DNA of 64,000 nt from the NCBI RefSeq assembly GCF_033439725.1, contig NW_026944383.1, forward strand, positions 8,397,639 through 8,461,638. Direction: 5' to 3'. Every line of letters begins with the position of its first letter. Position 1 is the stretch's first letter. Both the position numbers and the translations under genes were made by a program. The notes under the pieces are model-generated. The model was given only the letters and a program-made list of their open reading frames with translations, made no database searches and was not told where the DNA came from. This document shows positions 11,104-22,732 of this stretch, piece by piece. Source of the DNA: Neurospora tetraspora (taxonomy: Eukaryota > Ascomycota > Sordariomycetes > Sordariales > Sordariaceae).

Positions 11104-12932
11104 CTAGAATATTAGGCCGCCAATTAGAAAAACTATATGGCCCCCGGTATTATACTTAGTCACCAGGTCATTTGTAAACGAAGCGTTTCCGAATACTTTT
11201 AAATCTATATCCCTTAGTAAGATTCTTCCACCTAGGATTATACCTATATCCGTAATCTTTATTAAATAGTAGAAAAGATACTTTGTAATTATTATTAATT
11301 TAGTCGTTGGTTTTGCGTTTACTTTATACAGTTTATTAATCATAAACGTAGTATTTAATTATATACTCATTAATAAGTAATTTAAATTTTTAATCTTTTT
11401 GATATATTTCTTCTATTATTCTAATAATTCATCCCTAGTTTTATAATTCTTAACTTTAATATTAAAAGGCTATAATATATTTATCCTATATAAATTATTG
11501 TAACCGAATTTTTTAATAATAGCCGCCGTATATTTAACGTAATTAACGAAGACTATCTTCTCTTCCCTATTCCTTAAAATATCGAAACCTAGGAAGGTTT
11601 TTACTTCCCCTATATATTTAAATTTAAAATAAGCTAAGAATTTATTTTCAATATCGAAAATAATAGATTTTAAAGGTACTACAATAAGGAAATTATTTAC
11701 GTAGAATGCTAATAATATACTTAGCTTTATATTATTCAATAAATAAATATTATTATTAATTGGTTTAAAACTTAACCCTTTTAAAATAGGTAAGAGTATT
11801 TAAAATTAATAAAGGGGTACTCTCTTTAAACTATATAACGCCTTTCGAAGGAAGTATACTAGTTTTTTTCATTTCGAAATCCCTTTTTGAATTTTATTAA
11901 TTATGTAACGTAGTATTTCTTTCCTTCGGGAATTAGGGCATTTGAGAACGCCGTATTGAAATTAAATTAATAATATTTTAAATTGAGGATTATTATAATA
12001 ATTAATAATATTTTTACGCTTACCGCCTTAGCTACCGCTATATATACTTTCTCTATATCCTATAATCCTTACTTAAAATTACTATAAATAACCTATTTAA
12101 TACGAGGATCCTTAGTCTTTAATTTAAAATTATCCTTTTTATTGTATACTTATTTCTTAGGTAAAATTTCTATATCCCTAATATATAGTACTAGATCGTA
12201 AACCTTTCTTTCTTCTAAGGCTTCAACCTACTTTCTTATTATTAGCTTCCAATATACTTCGAAATTAATTAGCTTTCTAACTTATTAATAATTTTTAAGA
12301 ATATTTAATTTTATTTCTAAGTCGTATAATACTTTAATAACTATTAAATATAGAAGTTCTATATTCTATTAAATAATTCCCTTCTCTTATAACCTATCAT
12401 AAAAGGTAGGTATTATAGAATTACTATCCTTATTTTTTTAAATCGTATAATTATTATTAATTACCTTTAATTTATTTATTATATTTTCTATTATTAGAAT
12501 TATTCGCGTCTAAAATCTCCCCGAAGCCGTCGTCGCTATAACTTCTAGTATTATTATTGGGATTTCCGGTGCTATTATTAGAATTTCTAATTTTAAGGAT
12601 ATTTTGAATTATTTTATTATTAAAGCCTCCGCCCCCGAAGATACTTTAACTTAATCCGTTATCGAAGCCTCCGCCCCCGGAAATATTCTAATTTGGCCCG
12701 GAAATACCTTATCATCCCTTATTATTAATTCCCTAATTAGAGGATTAAATATTAATTACCGGCGTAACTAATTGCGAAAGGGTAGTATAAGTATTTCTTC
12801 TTCAAAATTATAAAGGTTAATGAAAAAAAAAAAGTTCGTATATAATTTATTAAAAGGTAAATTCTCCTCTTTATATTCCTTTAATTTACCTCATTTAGTA
12901 TTAATATTATCGTCCTTATTATTATTATATTA

Positions 12933-12972
<40 letters not shown>

Positions 12973-15350
12973 GAAAGGTTCTAATATATCCATATTATTA
13001 TCGAAGGATTGAAATAATAAGTGGCCCTTATCTTCATTTTATTTAATAAATTCTAAAATATAGATTCTTCTATTATTATTAGTCCCTATAGTATTAATTA
13101 TCATAATTCCCGTATTATTTCTTTTATTAGTATAAATATATTCGAATTGTCTTCGATTAATATATTTTCCGGTCCTATAATTAAGTCCGATAATTTTACA
13201 AATAGATTAATTGGGTTTATAGGAGGGGTGGTCAGTTTTATAAGTAGATTAATCGGTCCTAGGAATAGATTCGTCGGTTTTAAGGATAAATTCGTTAGGT
13301 TTAGAAATACTATTATCAAAGTATTAAGGAGGGAAATTGTAATTGGGGAGATTAGTATCGGCGTAATATTTAGTAATGGTATAGGTAGGGTAATTATTAT
13401 TAATTCGGGTTTTGTAATACCTAATATTATTTCGGGTATTGAATCTTCTTTCTATTAAAGTCTTTATAATTCCTTCGGTTAGTTATTAATAATTGTTATT
13501 TAAACCTTTTTCTTACTTTATAGTACTTCCTCTACTTATTTAATAGATTAATTTGAGAAAATAATAGTATAGCCAAACGTTTCTTCTTTTAAATTCTCTT
13601 TCGAAGATGTTTCTAGGAATCTTATTACATTAATTTTAATAAGTTGTTTCGTTTTTAGATCCTAAATTAAGAATACTTTACTCTTTAAATTACTATATTT
13701 TACTAAATAACTTCGCTTTGTTCGTTCTATAAATTTATCCCCTCATATATATCTTTCTTTTTTAATATAATGATATATTATGTAGTAATATGTTTGGAAA
13801 TGTTTAATATTAGGTTTAGGGTTTGGAATATTAATTGTTTTATTAAGAATTTCGTATAGGTTAATATATTCCTTATAAGATTTCGTAAGAAGAAGATTTA
13901 TTATTTTAATTACCGAATCAATCATTAGGAGCTATAGTTCGATAGGAATGCTATATTTTAGAATTATCGCCTTTATTTTTTCTATTATTACTCTCCTAGC
14001 CCTTTGTAACGTTCTATTTATTTAAGGAGTATATATTAGGGTTTTAATAATTTCGATCCTTTTTAGAAGCCCCTAAGTAACAATTGAATCGTTTTAAAAG
14101 TCCTTAGAATTAAAGCTAAATTTTATACTACTATCCAAGTTTAAAACCTTTATTTTTAAGCCTATTTATAATTCGATGTATTTTTTCTATTTTTTAATAG
14201 CTATTAAATTATCTCTCTGCTCCCTAATTATTTTAATTTAATAAAAACCGCTAGTTATATAGATAAAATGAATTATATATTTATACCCTATATACCTTAG
14301 GATATTATAATTCTAAGTATTAATCCTTACGATTAAGAGCTTTACTACTATTAGGCTTAATACTTTATATGTAATATCTATTAATTTACTCTTTAAATAA
14401 GTATTGTAATTGTTTGAATATTCCCAATATTAGTTAGTTTTACTCTTGTATCTTTATATATTTTTAGGATTTATTTTCTTCTAGCATATATTAAGCGGCG
14501 GTGTATAATATTGTAATTTATTATACCGACTAGCGTTAAATCCGGTATTTAATAGTAATATTTTTAAATAATTAATTCTAATAGTATAATTAGTAGGATT
14601 AGTAGGTTATTTACCTAGTGGTATTATACTTATTATCTTTAATGCCTCCCTTTATTAAAAGAGAGCCTATTCGATTCTATATTCTATATTATATTGCTAT
14701 TAATTAGATTTATTGTTATTAAAAAGTTAGTTGGTGTTGATGGGGAGAATATTGTATTTTTAATTTTAATAAAGATATAATCCCTTAAAAGTATTAGTAA
14801 TTTTAATTTAATTACGTTAATATAATATAATTTCGAAGATTAGCTATTTCCTATTTAATGGCTTATAAACCTTAGTAAAGGATATAATTCTATAAATTAT
14901 TTAACGTCGTTGAAAATGTTTAATATATATCCGCTGTCGAATATTATTATATTTCTATGTAATAAAGTTGCTTCGGGAGTTTATTAACTTTTAATGAAAT
15001 TTAATTAAATATTAATATTATTCTATATATATTTAGAAGTAGTTGGTTCTAAATTATTCATTAGGAATTTTAGTAAAAATCCTCTAGGAAATCATTTTTA
15101 AAGGATAAACCGCTTAAATTAAATAATAAATTGGAATTAATGGTAGAGGTAGCCGGGTTGTAAATATTCGAATTATTACTCGCAATTATAGTAATCGTAC
15201 TAGAACCCTTATTGTTCTCCTTAATAGCTTTCTTCTTATTCCTCCAATTATTCGGGGTTTTATTAGGTTTATACTATTAATAATTAAGAGTATCGGGAGC
15301 GCGATAATAATTATAAAGGAAATACTTCTAACTTTTAATAATTTTCTTAC
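11104..15350 (-). pseudogene. Broken copia gag-pol polyprotein gene
   Basis: The frame is read from right to left. The gag end has a Cys/His knuckle in which most Cys have become Tyr. The aspartic protease reads IFDSGYILNIFNDVK. The integrase zinc region reads IIHRRLIYA. The reverse transcriptase has LLAFYVNNFLI, where YVDD became YVNN by two G-to-A changes. It continues IGEVKTFLGFDILRN, and RNase H reads FGNASFTNDLVTKYNTGGH. Both reverse transcriptase catalytic Asp are lost and many TAA/TAG stops are present, so the gene is dead. Only pieces at 11104-11343 and 11470-11739 remain open. The left and right limits are approximate. Confidence 0.8.
12917..12973 (+). repeat. (ATT)n trinucleotide array
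   Basis: An almost pure run of ATT/TTA units, interrupted once or twice by TATTATA, lies within the copia interior, roughly between integrase and reverse transcriptase. Confidence 0.85.
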
Positions 15351-16342
15351 TATATTTATTATATAGAATTAAATTCTAACCGTTTCTTCTTCTATTTCCC
15401 TTTTTTCTATTATTAGTTTTTATAGTTTTTATTTTAATCTTAGTAATAATTATATTACTATAAGACTTCTTAATATTAATTAAGGTCGATAGTAAATTTA
15501 AGAATTTCTTAATAATAAATTATCCTTTATTTAAATCAGCCGCTTAGAATTTAATATTAATCAGGTAGGAGTGTTTAATAGCGTTGGAAAGGTTTGTTAA
15601 TTCGATATTATTATTAATAATATAGTTAATATCTTTAATATACTTATATAAGGTTTAATAATATATAAGAAAGGCTTCGAGAAAAGTAAAGAAAGTTTAC
15701 TTAAGGGTTTAATACTTATTTAGAATATTGTTTTTAATTTCGTTAATAATATTGGAAATACTATTATAAATTAGGTTAAATAGATATTTTAGGTCGTTAT
15801 TATCCTTATGCTAATTATTAATAATTAATTAAATAATGTTTATAATTTTAGTATAATTTATATATTATTTAACTAACGCTTTCTTATTTTTAATTTTCGT
15901 AGTAATTTTAACCTTAGGCGCGGGGATAATCGTAATAATATATAGCTTTAAACTTAAGGAGGCTAATTAAATACGTAAAGTACAAACCTAAGCGTTAAAG
16001 TTAGTATCTCCCTTAAGGAGAATTAAAGTTGTAATTATATTGAATTCTATTATATTATTCGAATAATTAAAGTCGATAGGAAAGGCTATTTTATTAACGA
16101 GTAAAATCGTAGTCTTCGGGTTTATTATAGTATATAAGTAAATTATTATAATATTATTGAGAATCTTTATTCCTCGTAGTAAATTGTAATTATATTATAG
16201 ATTAAAATTGATGAAAGATATTTTATTATCGGCGGGCGGGATTTCGTAGTACTACGTATACGTAATAATACGATACGACGGCTTAATTAATTCTTAAATG
16301 CGCGCGATGGTAGCGATGCGATACGATGATATGATTGTAAGT

Positions 16343-16360
16343 AGAGGGCTTATAACCTCT
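16343..16360 (-). promoter_or_regulatory. Primer-binding site, initiator-tRNA anticodon type
   Basis: Directly inside the 5' LTR the minus strand reads AGAGGTTATAAGCCCTCT. The core GGTTATRAGCCC is complementary to the anticodon region (GGGCUCAUAACC) of eukaryotic initiator tRNA-Met, with one RIP-type G-to-A change. Several copia-group elements prime from such an internal half-tRNA. The match and position are seen; the use as primer is inferred. Confidence 0.65.
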
Positions 16361-16515
16361 TGGATTAGAGGGCAAAAGATATATAGATGTATGTATTATG
16401 GAGAGGAAGTTGGAATTAAGAAGGAAAAGAAGTGTGGAGGGCTAAAATATAGGAAGGGTATAAAGGTATGGACCTATACGATAAGGGAGGGGTGGGGACA
16501 TGAACCCACCCGACA
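16361..16515 (-). repeat. 5' LTR of the first copia element
   Basis: It is the direct repeat of 10486-10640. On the minus strand it begins TGTCGGGTGGGTTC and ends CTAATCCA. Here the inner (left) half carries more of the changes (ACTAT to ATTAT, GTGTGT to GTATGT), the mirror image of the other LTR. Confidence 0.85.
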
Positions 16516-17068
16516 ATATTTTGCGATGGTGTCGTCTGGTGAGGCTACGTTGGGTCTGCTTGGCGAGAATTGAAGATGCGATGACCTCAATTTGACGGTG
16601 CTTCGGTGCCGACGGTGTTGAAGACTTGTGGGTAAAGGTTGTAGGTAAGGATTTAAGCTTTTTCCCCGGTCTTGTGAAAAGCTGCATTTTCAGGGTTCAA
16701 GCAGATTTCGCCTTGCGATAGAAAGTGAGGTTGATGCAGGGAGGAACACATAAGGTTCGCTCCATGTCCCTAAACTCCTAGCAGTCTGGGCAGAACCGGA
16801 AGGAGGAGTGTTGGCGATAGTGACAGCTTGGAACTGGAGAGGTTGACCTCTCTAGCCCTGGGACTGGAGATGACCACCAGACGGGCAATGGTGACCTCCA
16901 GTCCATTCCCAACACCACACCGCATCTGCTTCGCCTGGCAATAAGCGCGCAAGCGCCGTATCAAGGCAATATCCGGTGCTCACTTCTTAATGAAACGTCC
17001 TGTGGGTGATAGTGAGGATCTGTACCAGCTTTTGCTCTGTTCTGGGTGATGATCGACACCGGGGAGTT
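16516..17068. other. GC-normal island between the two copia elements
   Basis: The stretch has normal base composition and no RIP signature. Short frames (minus 16442-16687 and 16770-16964) do not resemble known proteins. It ends at GATAG (17069-17073), the left target duplication of the second copia element. That duplication recurs at 22733-22737, so this island was once continuous with the sequence starting at 22738. Confidence 0.65.
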
Positions 17069-17073
17069 GATAG

Positions 17074-17237
17074 TGTTAGATTTGCTGGTGATTGATTGAT
17101 TTTGTATATCTGATTCGAGCGCTCTGGTATGGGGGGTTCTGGTGGTAACCTATATTTGCTAAGACTTGTTAAATTAGGTGGTTGGGACTCTAGTATCTAG
17201 CTTACATTTAGCTAGAATGCTACCCTAGAATTTGATA
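17074..17237 (-). repeat. 3' LTR of the second copia element
   Basis: It is a direct repeat of 22569-22732. The outer (left) half is intact, while the inner (right) half carries C-to-T and G-to-A changes (for example TTAAATTAGGTGG where the partner has TTAAATCAGGTGG, and TTGATA where it has CTGACA). GATAG lies directly to its left. Confidence 0.9.
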
Positions 17238-17639
17238 TACCTCCTTACTTACAAACCCCTTTTTCCTCTTTAAGGTTAAAAGTAAAATTATTTATATATT
17301 GCTTTCGTCGTTTTATATCCCTAATCCTAATATTTTATCCAAATCGTCGAAATCCACCTCTCTTGGTACCGGATTATCTCTTCCTCCGTCTTTTTGCGGC
17401 GGCACCTCAACTATACTTAATAATTTCCTAAATTTCTTATACTTCAAAATACCTAATACCTTTATTAGTCTATTTATTAGTATTAATATTATTTCTAAAT
17501 ATTCGATATTAAAAATCTTTTTTTCGAGAATCTCTCCTTTTGATTAATATTTATAAATATTTACGTACTTTATTTTTATATTAAAAGTAAGCGTTTCCTT
17601 TATAAGTACTTTAATAGTTTATTAGTTATTATAATGTAG

Positions 17640-18500
17640 AGTAGGAATAAGATCCTCTAGTAAGTTTACCCTTAATACCGATATTAATCGGTTTATAAAA
17701 AGGGTTTCCTTAATTATTTTTTTCGATTATATATGACTTTATTTCTATTATTAATATAATAAGCGTAGTCTATTTAATTATTCTTTAATTAATTAAATTA
17801 TTATATAATTTAATTATAAATCCCCATGAATTTTTATAATTATTCTTATTATTAATAGACGAGGCGTTAAAAGTAATTTTGAATTTATTACTCCCGCCAA
17901 AATAAAATACTTATATTTTTATTATTTTTAAATATTATATAATCTTTTCGCTTGCTATTAAGTAACTAAAATTAGGAACATAATTATATTTAGTTAATTT
18001 ATTTAATGAGAACGTAATATTTAATCGAATATTAATTGTTATATATAGTGAAGAACCTATATTAATTTAGTATGTTCGTATTTCTACGTAGTTAATAGTA
18101 CGTTTATAAAGAACTAATTCTTTATATTTTATAAGTATTAAAGTAGGACGGTGATTAAATTTAAATAATTTAATAACTTTATTAATATATACTTCTTAAA
18201 ATAATTAGATTTTTCTTTAGTTTCAATTATGTATAATTTTAATACTTAAAAATTATTAGAGTTCATTTCCTCCTATTAAGTAGTATTATGACTATTATTC
18301 TATTGTATATTTTTTAATTTCCCCTATTTTACTTTTATCGAATATAAAATCGATATTATCGATATAATATAGTATAAAAATAGTATTTTTCTTTATAATA
18401 TATAGGTTTTTAAGAATTGTTTTAAATCTTATCCATTTAAATGCCCCGTTCAATTTTCGTTACGATAATAAAAGAAATCGTCGGAAGTTATATAAGAATT
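17640..18500 (-). pseudogene. Broken copia reverse transcriptase and RNase H
   Basis: On the minus strand, ILKNLYIIKKNTIFILYYID leads into the catalytic motif, whose YYIDNID codons lie at 18349-18369. The second Asp of YxDD is now Asn through a G-to-A change. Downstream, RNase H reads NASSINNKNNYKNSWGFIIK, where the first N is D in the family. It is followed by a segment ending FINRLISVLRVNLLEDLIP. Gag, protease and integrase should lie to the right (about 18.5-22.0 kb), but I could read only fragments. Confidence 0.75.
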
Positions 18501-21500
18501 TGATAAATTTAAGAATTTTCTTAAGTATTTAACACCTTAGCGGTATATATATATAAATTTCTTTATCGAAGGAAGTATTTATAAAAGCGTTAATTACATT
18601 ATATTAAATAAGTTCGAAATCAAAGCGAATAGTAAGAGTAATAATAGTACGAAATAATCGATTAGTTAGGGTAAACGCGTATATATTTATTCTTATTTTC
18701 TTCCATTAGTTACTTTCTATAATAAATTTCGCTTTTACTTTATTAAATGTCCCGTTTTTATTAAATTTATAGATATAAACCTTTATACAATCGAGTATTT
18801 ATTTACGTTTAGGGTATGGAAAGTTTTTATCGATTTTAATCTACGTCTTTATATTTTTGTAGCTTTTAAGGTAAATTTCTGTTATTTCCTTAAATTATTA
18901 ACCGAATATATAGTTATTAAAATCGTAGTACTTTTTAAGTATTAGGGGGAAATTATATTGGTATACCCTTTTAAAACGATTGTATTTTATAATTAACCTT
19001 TCGACTTCCGCCTTAATAATTATTTTCTTATTTATTCTAATTATTGGTTAGGTTAATTTATTTATATTAAAAGCGGCTTCTTATAATTTTTGATAATAAT
19101 AGTATTAATTGATAATTCGGTTAATAAAATAACTAGTATAGAGTACGGCTAATAGGGTAAATAGAAGCGACGGGTATAAACCTATAATATATTCGATAAA
19201 TATTTTATTGTAAATAGCCTATTAAATTAATATTTCTTTATAGCTAACTATTTTTATTTTAAGAAATTTCTTAATTCCTTTAATAATTCTCTTAATTTTA
19301 ATTAAAAAAACTCGATAAGAAAGGTTTAATATTACCGTTATTAACGTTATTTAAGAGCGTATAGCCTTCGATATAGGATAATTTAAATACCCTCGAAGGT
19401 TAATTAGTGGGCTCGTTTATTTTATTAAATAGGTCGGCAAATTCTTCGCTAGTAATCTTAAAATCGTTTTTAAATTTCTTATTATTTAAGTAGTAAATAA
19501 TATCTTCGTCGAATATTACGTCCTTGGTTTGAACGATCCGATTTATATAGGGATTCTATATATAATAAATAGAGGTCGCTAAGTAATTAATAAAATACCC
19601 GATCTACACCTTTAAGTTATACTTTTAAAATCTTTATTCCTTCCTTTAAGCGGCGTTTATTATAATAAATACCTTATACTTATAGATTCGAAGGTAACTT
19701 AGATTTAGTTTGCGTAATTTTTGCTGATTATGTTAGTTCGTAAGATAAATATAGAATTATTCGAAAGAAGATTTCTAATTATATAAATAACGAGGGGAAT
19801 AATTAATAAAGCAAACGGCCGCGCAAATATTTTTTAATTATAAATCTTTTAGTATTTTCGAATTTAATAATATTGTACGGTATCTCTCATTAATTATACC
19901 CTTTAAACGTTCTATTCCTCTATTATATATCTAAGTATTAGGAGTAGAAAGTTTAAGAACTGTATTATACCGGGCGAATTTATTCTTAATTTTATTATTT
20001 TTAAATTTACTATTATATTCTACGGTTTTAACGTTAATATTATATCGGTACTTAAATATTTAAATATAGTTAGCTCAAGTATTAGCTATCGTAATAATTT
20101 TTTGGTTCGATAAATAGTAATTTTAGATTAGTTTTCATTATCGATAGGTAATTAGAAGAAGGTAATATAATCCTTTAAATCCTAATTTAAAATCGAGGAA
20201 ATCGACAGCGAATTTTCTCCTAGGCCGTAGCTTTGGTCTTTCGAGACGGAGCTAATTTATTGTTTTATTTTTACCATTTTATATATATTATATTTAATTA
20301 AAGATATACTATGTAATTGTATTCTATTAACGTTCTATAGATAGTCGAATACCTAGGGACCTAAGTAGCCAAACCGCTAATACTATATTTCCGTTAATTA
20401 TTTTAAAAGTCTTCGTATATATAAATTAATTTAATAATAGTACGCTACGAACGAAATTTTAGTAAATAAAAAAAGGATAATCTTAATAATTATTTAATTA
20501 TAACTAATATTTAAATAATAAAAGAATAAATTGTTAACCTTCTTTAAATGATTATCTAGTAGTCAATAGTCCTAATAAAACCCCTATTTTTATAATTAAA
20601 AATAAGAAACGAAATTAATAGTAAAATTAAAATAAAAAGCAATTTCTTTTAATTATAACTTTAAAGGACTATTTTTATCCTTAATAATAATATCGACCTC
20701 CCCAAACCCTTTAATGTCTATTTAAATATTACTAGCCTATAAAGAATTATCCGGATTAATATAATGAAAATAAAGGAAACGAATAATTTTATTAAATATA
20801 TAAAGCGAATTACTTAAATCGAATATTGTTAAATTATTAAGATAGTAAATTTTATTTCTAATTTTAAATGTTCCGCTAATTTAGAAGGTTACTTTATAAA
20901 TTTGATTCGATAATTACGCTAACGCTAATTCTTCCTTCTCGACTTTCTCTTCTTTTTTTAAAGAATTTAATTATTTCTTTAGCAAATTCTAAAATTTTGC
21001 GAAGTTAATTTTAATAATATATTTAATAGAGGGGTATAATTTAATATATAAAAGCCTCGCATTTAAATTAATATACTAATAATTTTTAAAAGAATAATAG
21101 CCTCTCTCGTATATTTTGTATACTATACCGTCACCCTTCTTACGCGGTTGAATTTTAGATTTATCTAACGGGAACTTTCTTTTCTTAATACTAAAACCCT
21201 TAGGCTTTTTATTCTTACCTTCGTAATAAGCGTCCTTATTTTTAATATAGTTATAATTTTTATTATTATATTTCTAATTATTGTATTCGATACTAAACGA
21301 TTCGTTAGCGCTAAAAGTACTATAATAGATTCCTCTTTTTTTAGCGGCGACTGTATAACGGATAATATTAATACTATACCGTTTAAAATCCTTATAGACT
21401 TCTATATATTTAAAGGTATTAATGGCTATTTCTTTATTAAATTTCTAAGTGCTATTATACTACCCCGGGCAAACGATTTTAATGTATTAATAAAATTCGA

Positions 21501-22026
21501 ATACTATGAATTAGCGATGAGAATCTCCCCAATTCCTTTATTCTAACTATTATTTATAATAGTAGATTAGGTTTACAATTAATTAATCTAATTCTTAGGT
21601 TTTTTCGTAAGGATAATGATAATTTTATAATATATTTTCTTTACTTTAATTTAATTATTAACCGCTTTATAATGTATTATTTATTTAAAGTTTTAATATT
21701 ATTCGTTAGTATTATATTCCTTCCTTATAATTCTATTTTATAATTTATAATTAATTAACGATTTTATTTAGGTATGTATAGCTTTATTGCTAGCTACGAA
21801 CTCCTTTTAATCCTTTTTATTATCGGAATAGAGGTTAACTTCTAATTTATAGAATTATTTATTAATAAAGTTGTCTTCGGTAATAAAAATATTAATTATA
21901 ATCTCGTTTCGGTCGTAGTATTTAATAAGTTCTTTATAATTAATCCTATTTTTGTAAATAACGAATTAAATATTAATACTACTATCGAAACGTATAAATT
22001 CCGCCTTTATATTACTAATATAGGTC

Positions 22027-22290
22027 TATCACGGGGCGAGGCACTGTTGAGGGTAGGGTAAGATATACGTTGTTGTACAAAGGGGAGGAAAGGAAGGTGT
22101 GCGTGGAGGACTGGCTATATAGGCGGGAGCCCTGGTCAGACCAGTCCGTGCACGCGCACACGTGCAACTGCACGTGACTGCTGTGTATGTAGCTAGTGCG
22201 TGCATAGCTCTAGGCTATGGCACTAGCTCTGGGCATGGCACATAAGTCAGTCAGTGCAGTGCAAGAATGTTATAGGCTAGCCCTGTGATA
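22027..22290. mobile_element. GC-normal insertion in the dead copia, probable solo LTR
   Basis: A 264-bp segment of normal composition interrupts RIP-scorched DNA. Its ends are inverted repeats, TATCACGGGGC (22027-22037) and GCCCTGTGATA (22280-22290), with one transition between them. AGGTC flanks it exactly on both sides (22022-22026 and 22291-22295). A 5-bp duplication and ends convertible to TGTCAC...GTGACA fit a solo LTR of another retrotransposon whose terminal TG and CA suffered RIP-type changes. CTATATAGG inside could be an LTR TATA box. A small DNA transposon is the alternative. Confidence 0.7.
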
Positions 22291-22568
22291 AGGTCTTTAC
22301 TTCCTTAATTAAGGAGTAATAATTAGGATAAAGCTATCTCGGTACGGAAAGTTTCTTAGTCTTTTCTTAAAGCTAATCCTTAAAGGTATTAAGGATATAC
22401 TTCGACTAGAGTATAAGCTCCTATCGTAATTAATTATTGCCGTCTTTAAAGTAAACGACGTTTTCTTTCGTTTCGGTAGGCTTTAAAAGGGACATTGTAA
22501 TTCGGTTATTATTTATTATTTAAATATATTAATCGTTATGTTAAAAGGTTGTATATTAGATTATTAAT

Positions 22569-22732
22569 TAATAAATTTGCTAGTAATTAATTGATTCTAT
22601 ATATCTAACTCGAACGCTCTGGTATAGGGAGTTCTGGGGGTAACCCATATTTGCCAAGACCTGTTAAATCAGGTGGCTGGGACTCTGGCATCTAGCCCAC
22701 ATCTGGCCAGAATGCCACCCTAGAATCTGACA
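22569..22732 (-). repeat. 5' LTR of the second copia element
   Basis: It is the partner of 17074-17237. Here the left, inner half is mutated (TAATAAATTTGC against TGTTAGATTTGC, and several G-to-A changes), while the right, outer half is intact and ends TCTGACA, followed by GATAG. Confidence 0.9.

Larger units (their letters stand above)
10486..16515 (-). mobile_element. RIP-mutated Ty1/copia LTR retrotransposon (first)
   Basis: Two 155-bp direct repeats (10486-10640 and 16361-16515) bracket a 5.7-kb AT-rich interior. In minus orientation the right LTR is the 5' LTR. It begins TGTCGGGTGGG and ends ...CTAATCCA, followed by a primer-binding site that matches the initiator tRNA anticodon arm. 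Domains read in copia order from right to left: a CCHC-like knuckle (about 15270-15312), the protease DSG (14930-14938), an integrase HRRL (14492-14503), the reverse transcriptase YVNN (11692-11703) and RNase H (11104-11343). Integrase lying before reverse transcriptase is diagnostic of copia rather than gypsy. No matching 5-bp target duplication is seen (TGTCT on the left, ATATT on the right). Confidence 0.85.
17074..22732 (-). mobile_element. RIP-mutated full-length Ty1/copia element (second)
   Basis: Two 164-bp LTRs (17074-17237 and 22569-22732) begin TGTTAG and end CTGACA. A perfect 5-bp duplication GATAG flanks the whole element. Minus orientation follows from the domains: reverse transcriptase LYYIDNIDFIFDKSK near 18300-18370, then RNase H NASSINNKNNYKNSWGFIIK near 17700-17890. 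A purine run (AAGGAGG on the minus strand) just inside the left LTR suits a 3' polypurine tract. Pol is broken by many stops, and the catalytic YxDD has become YIDN. A GC-normal 264-bp insertion sits inside at 22027-22290. Confidence 0.9.

Noticed and set aside
13147-13458. Plus-strand frame of 103 codons, Ile/Gly-rich
   Set aside because: It lies inside the copia interior, antisense to pol, in low-complexity repeats of the GFIGGVVSFI kind.
16480-16515. B-box-like GGTTCATGTCC in the copia LTR
   Set aside because: No A box or tRNA fold accompanies it; the similarity is short and lies at the LTR terminus.
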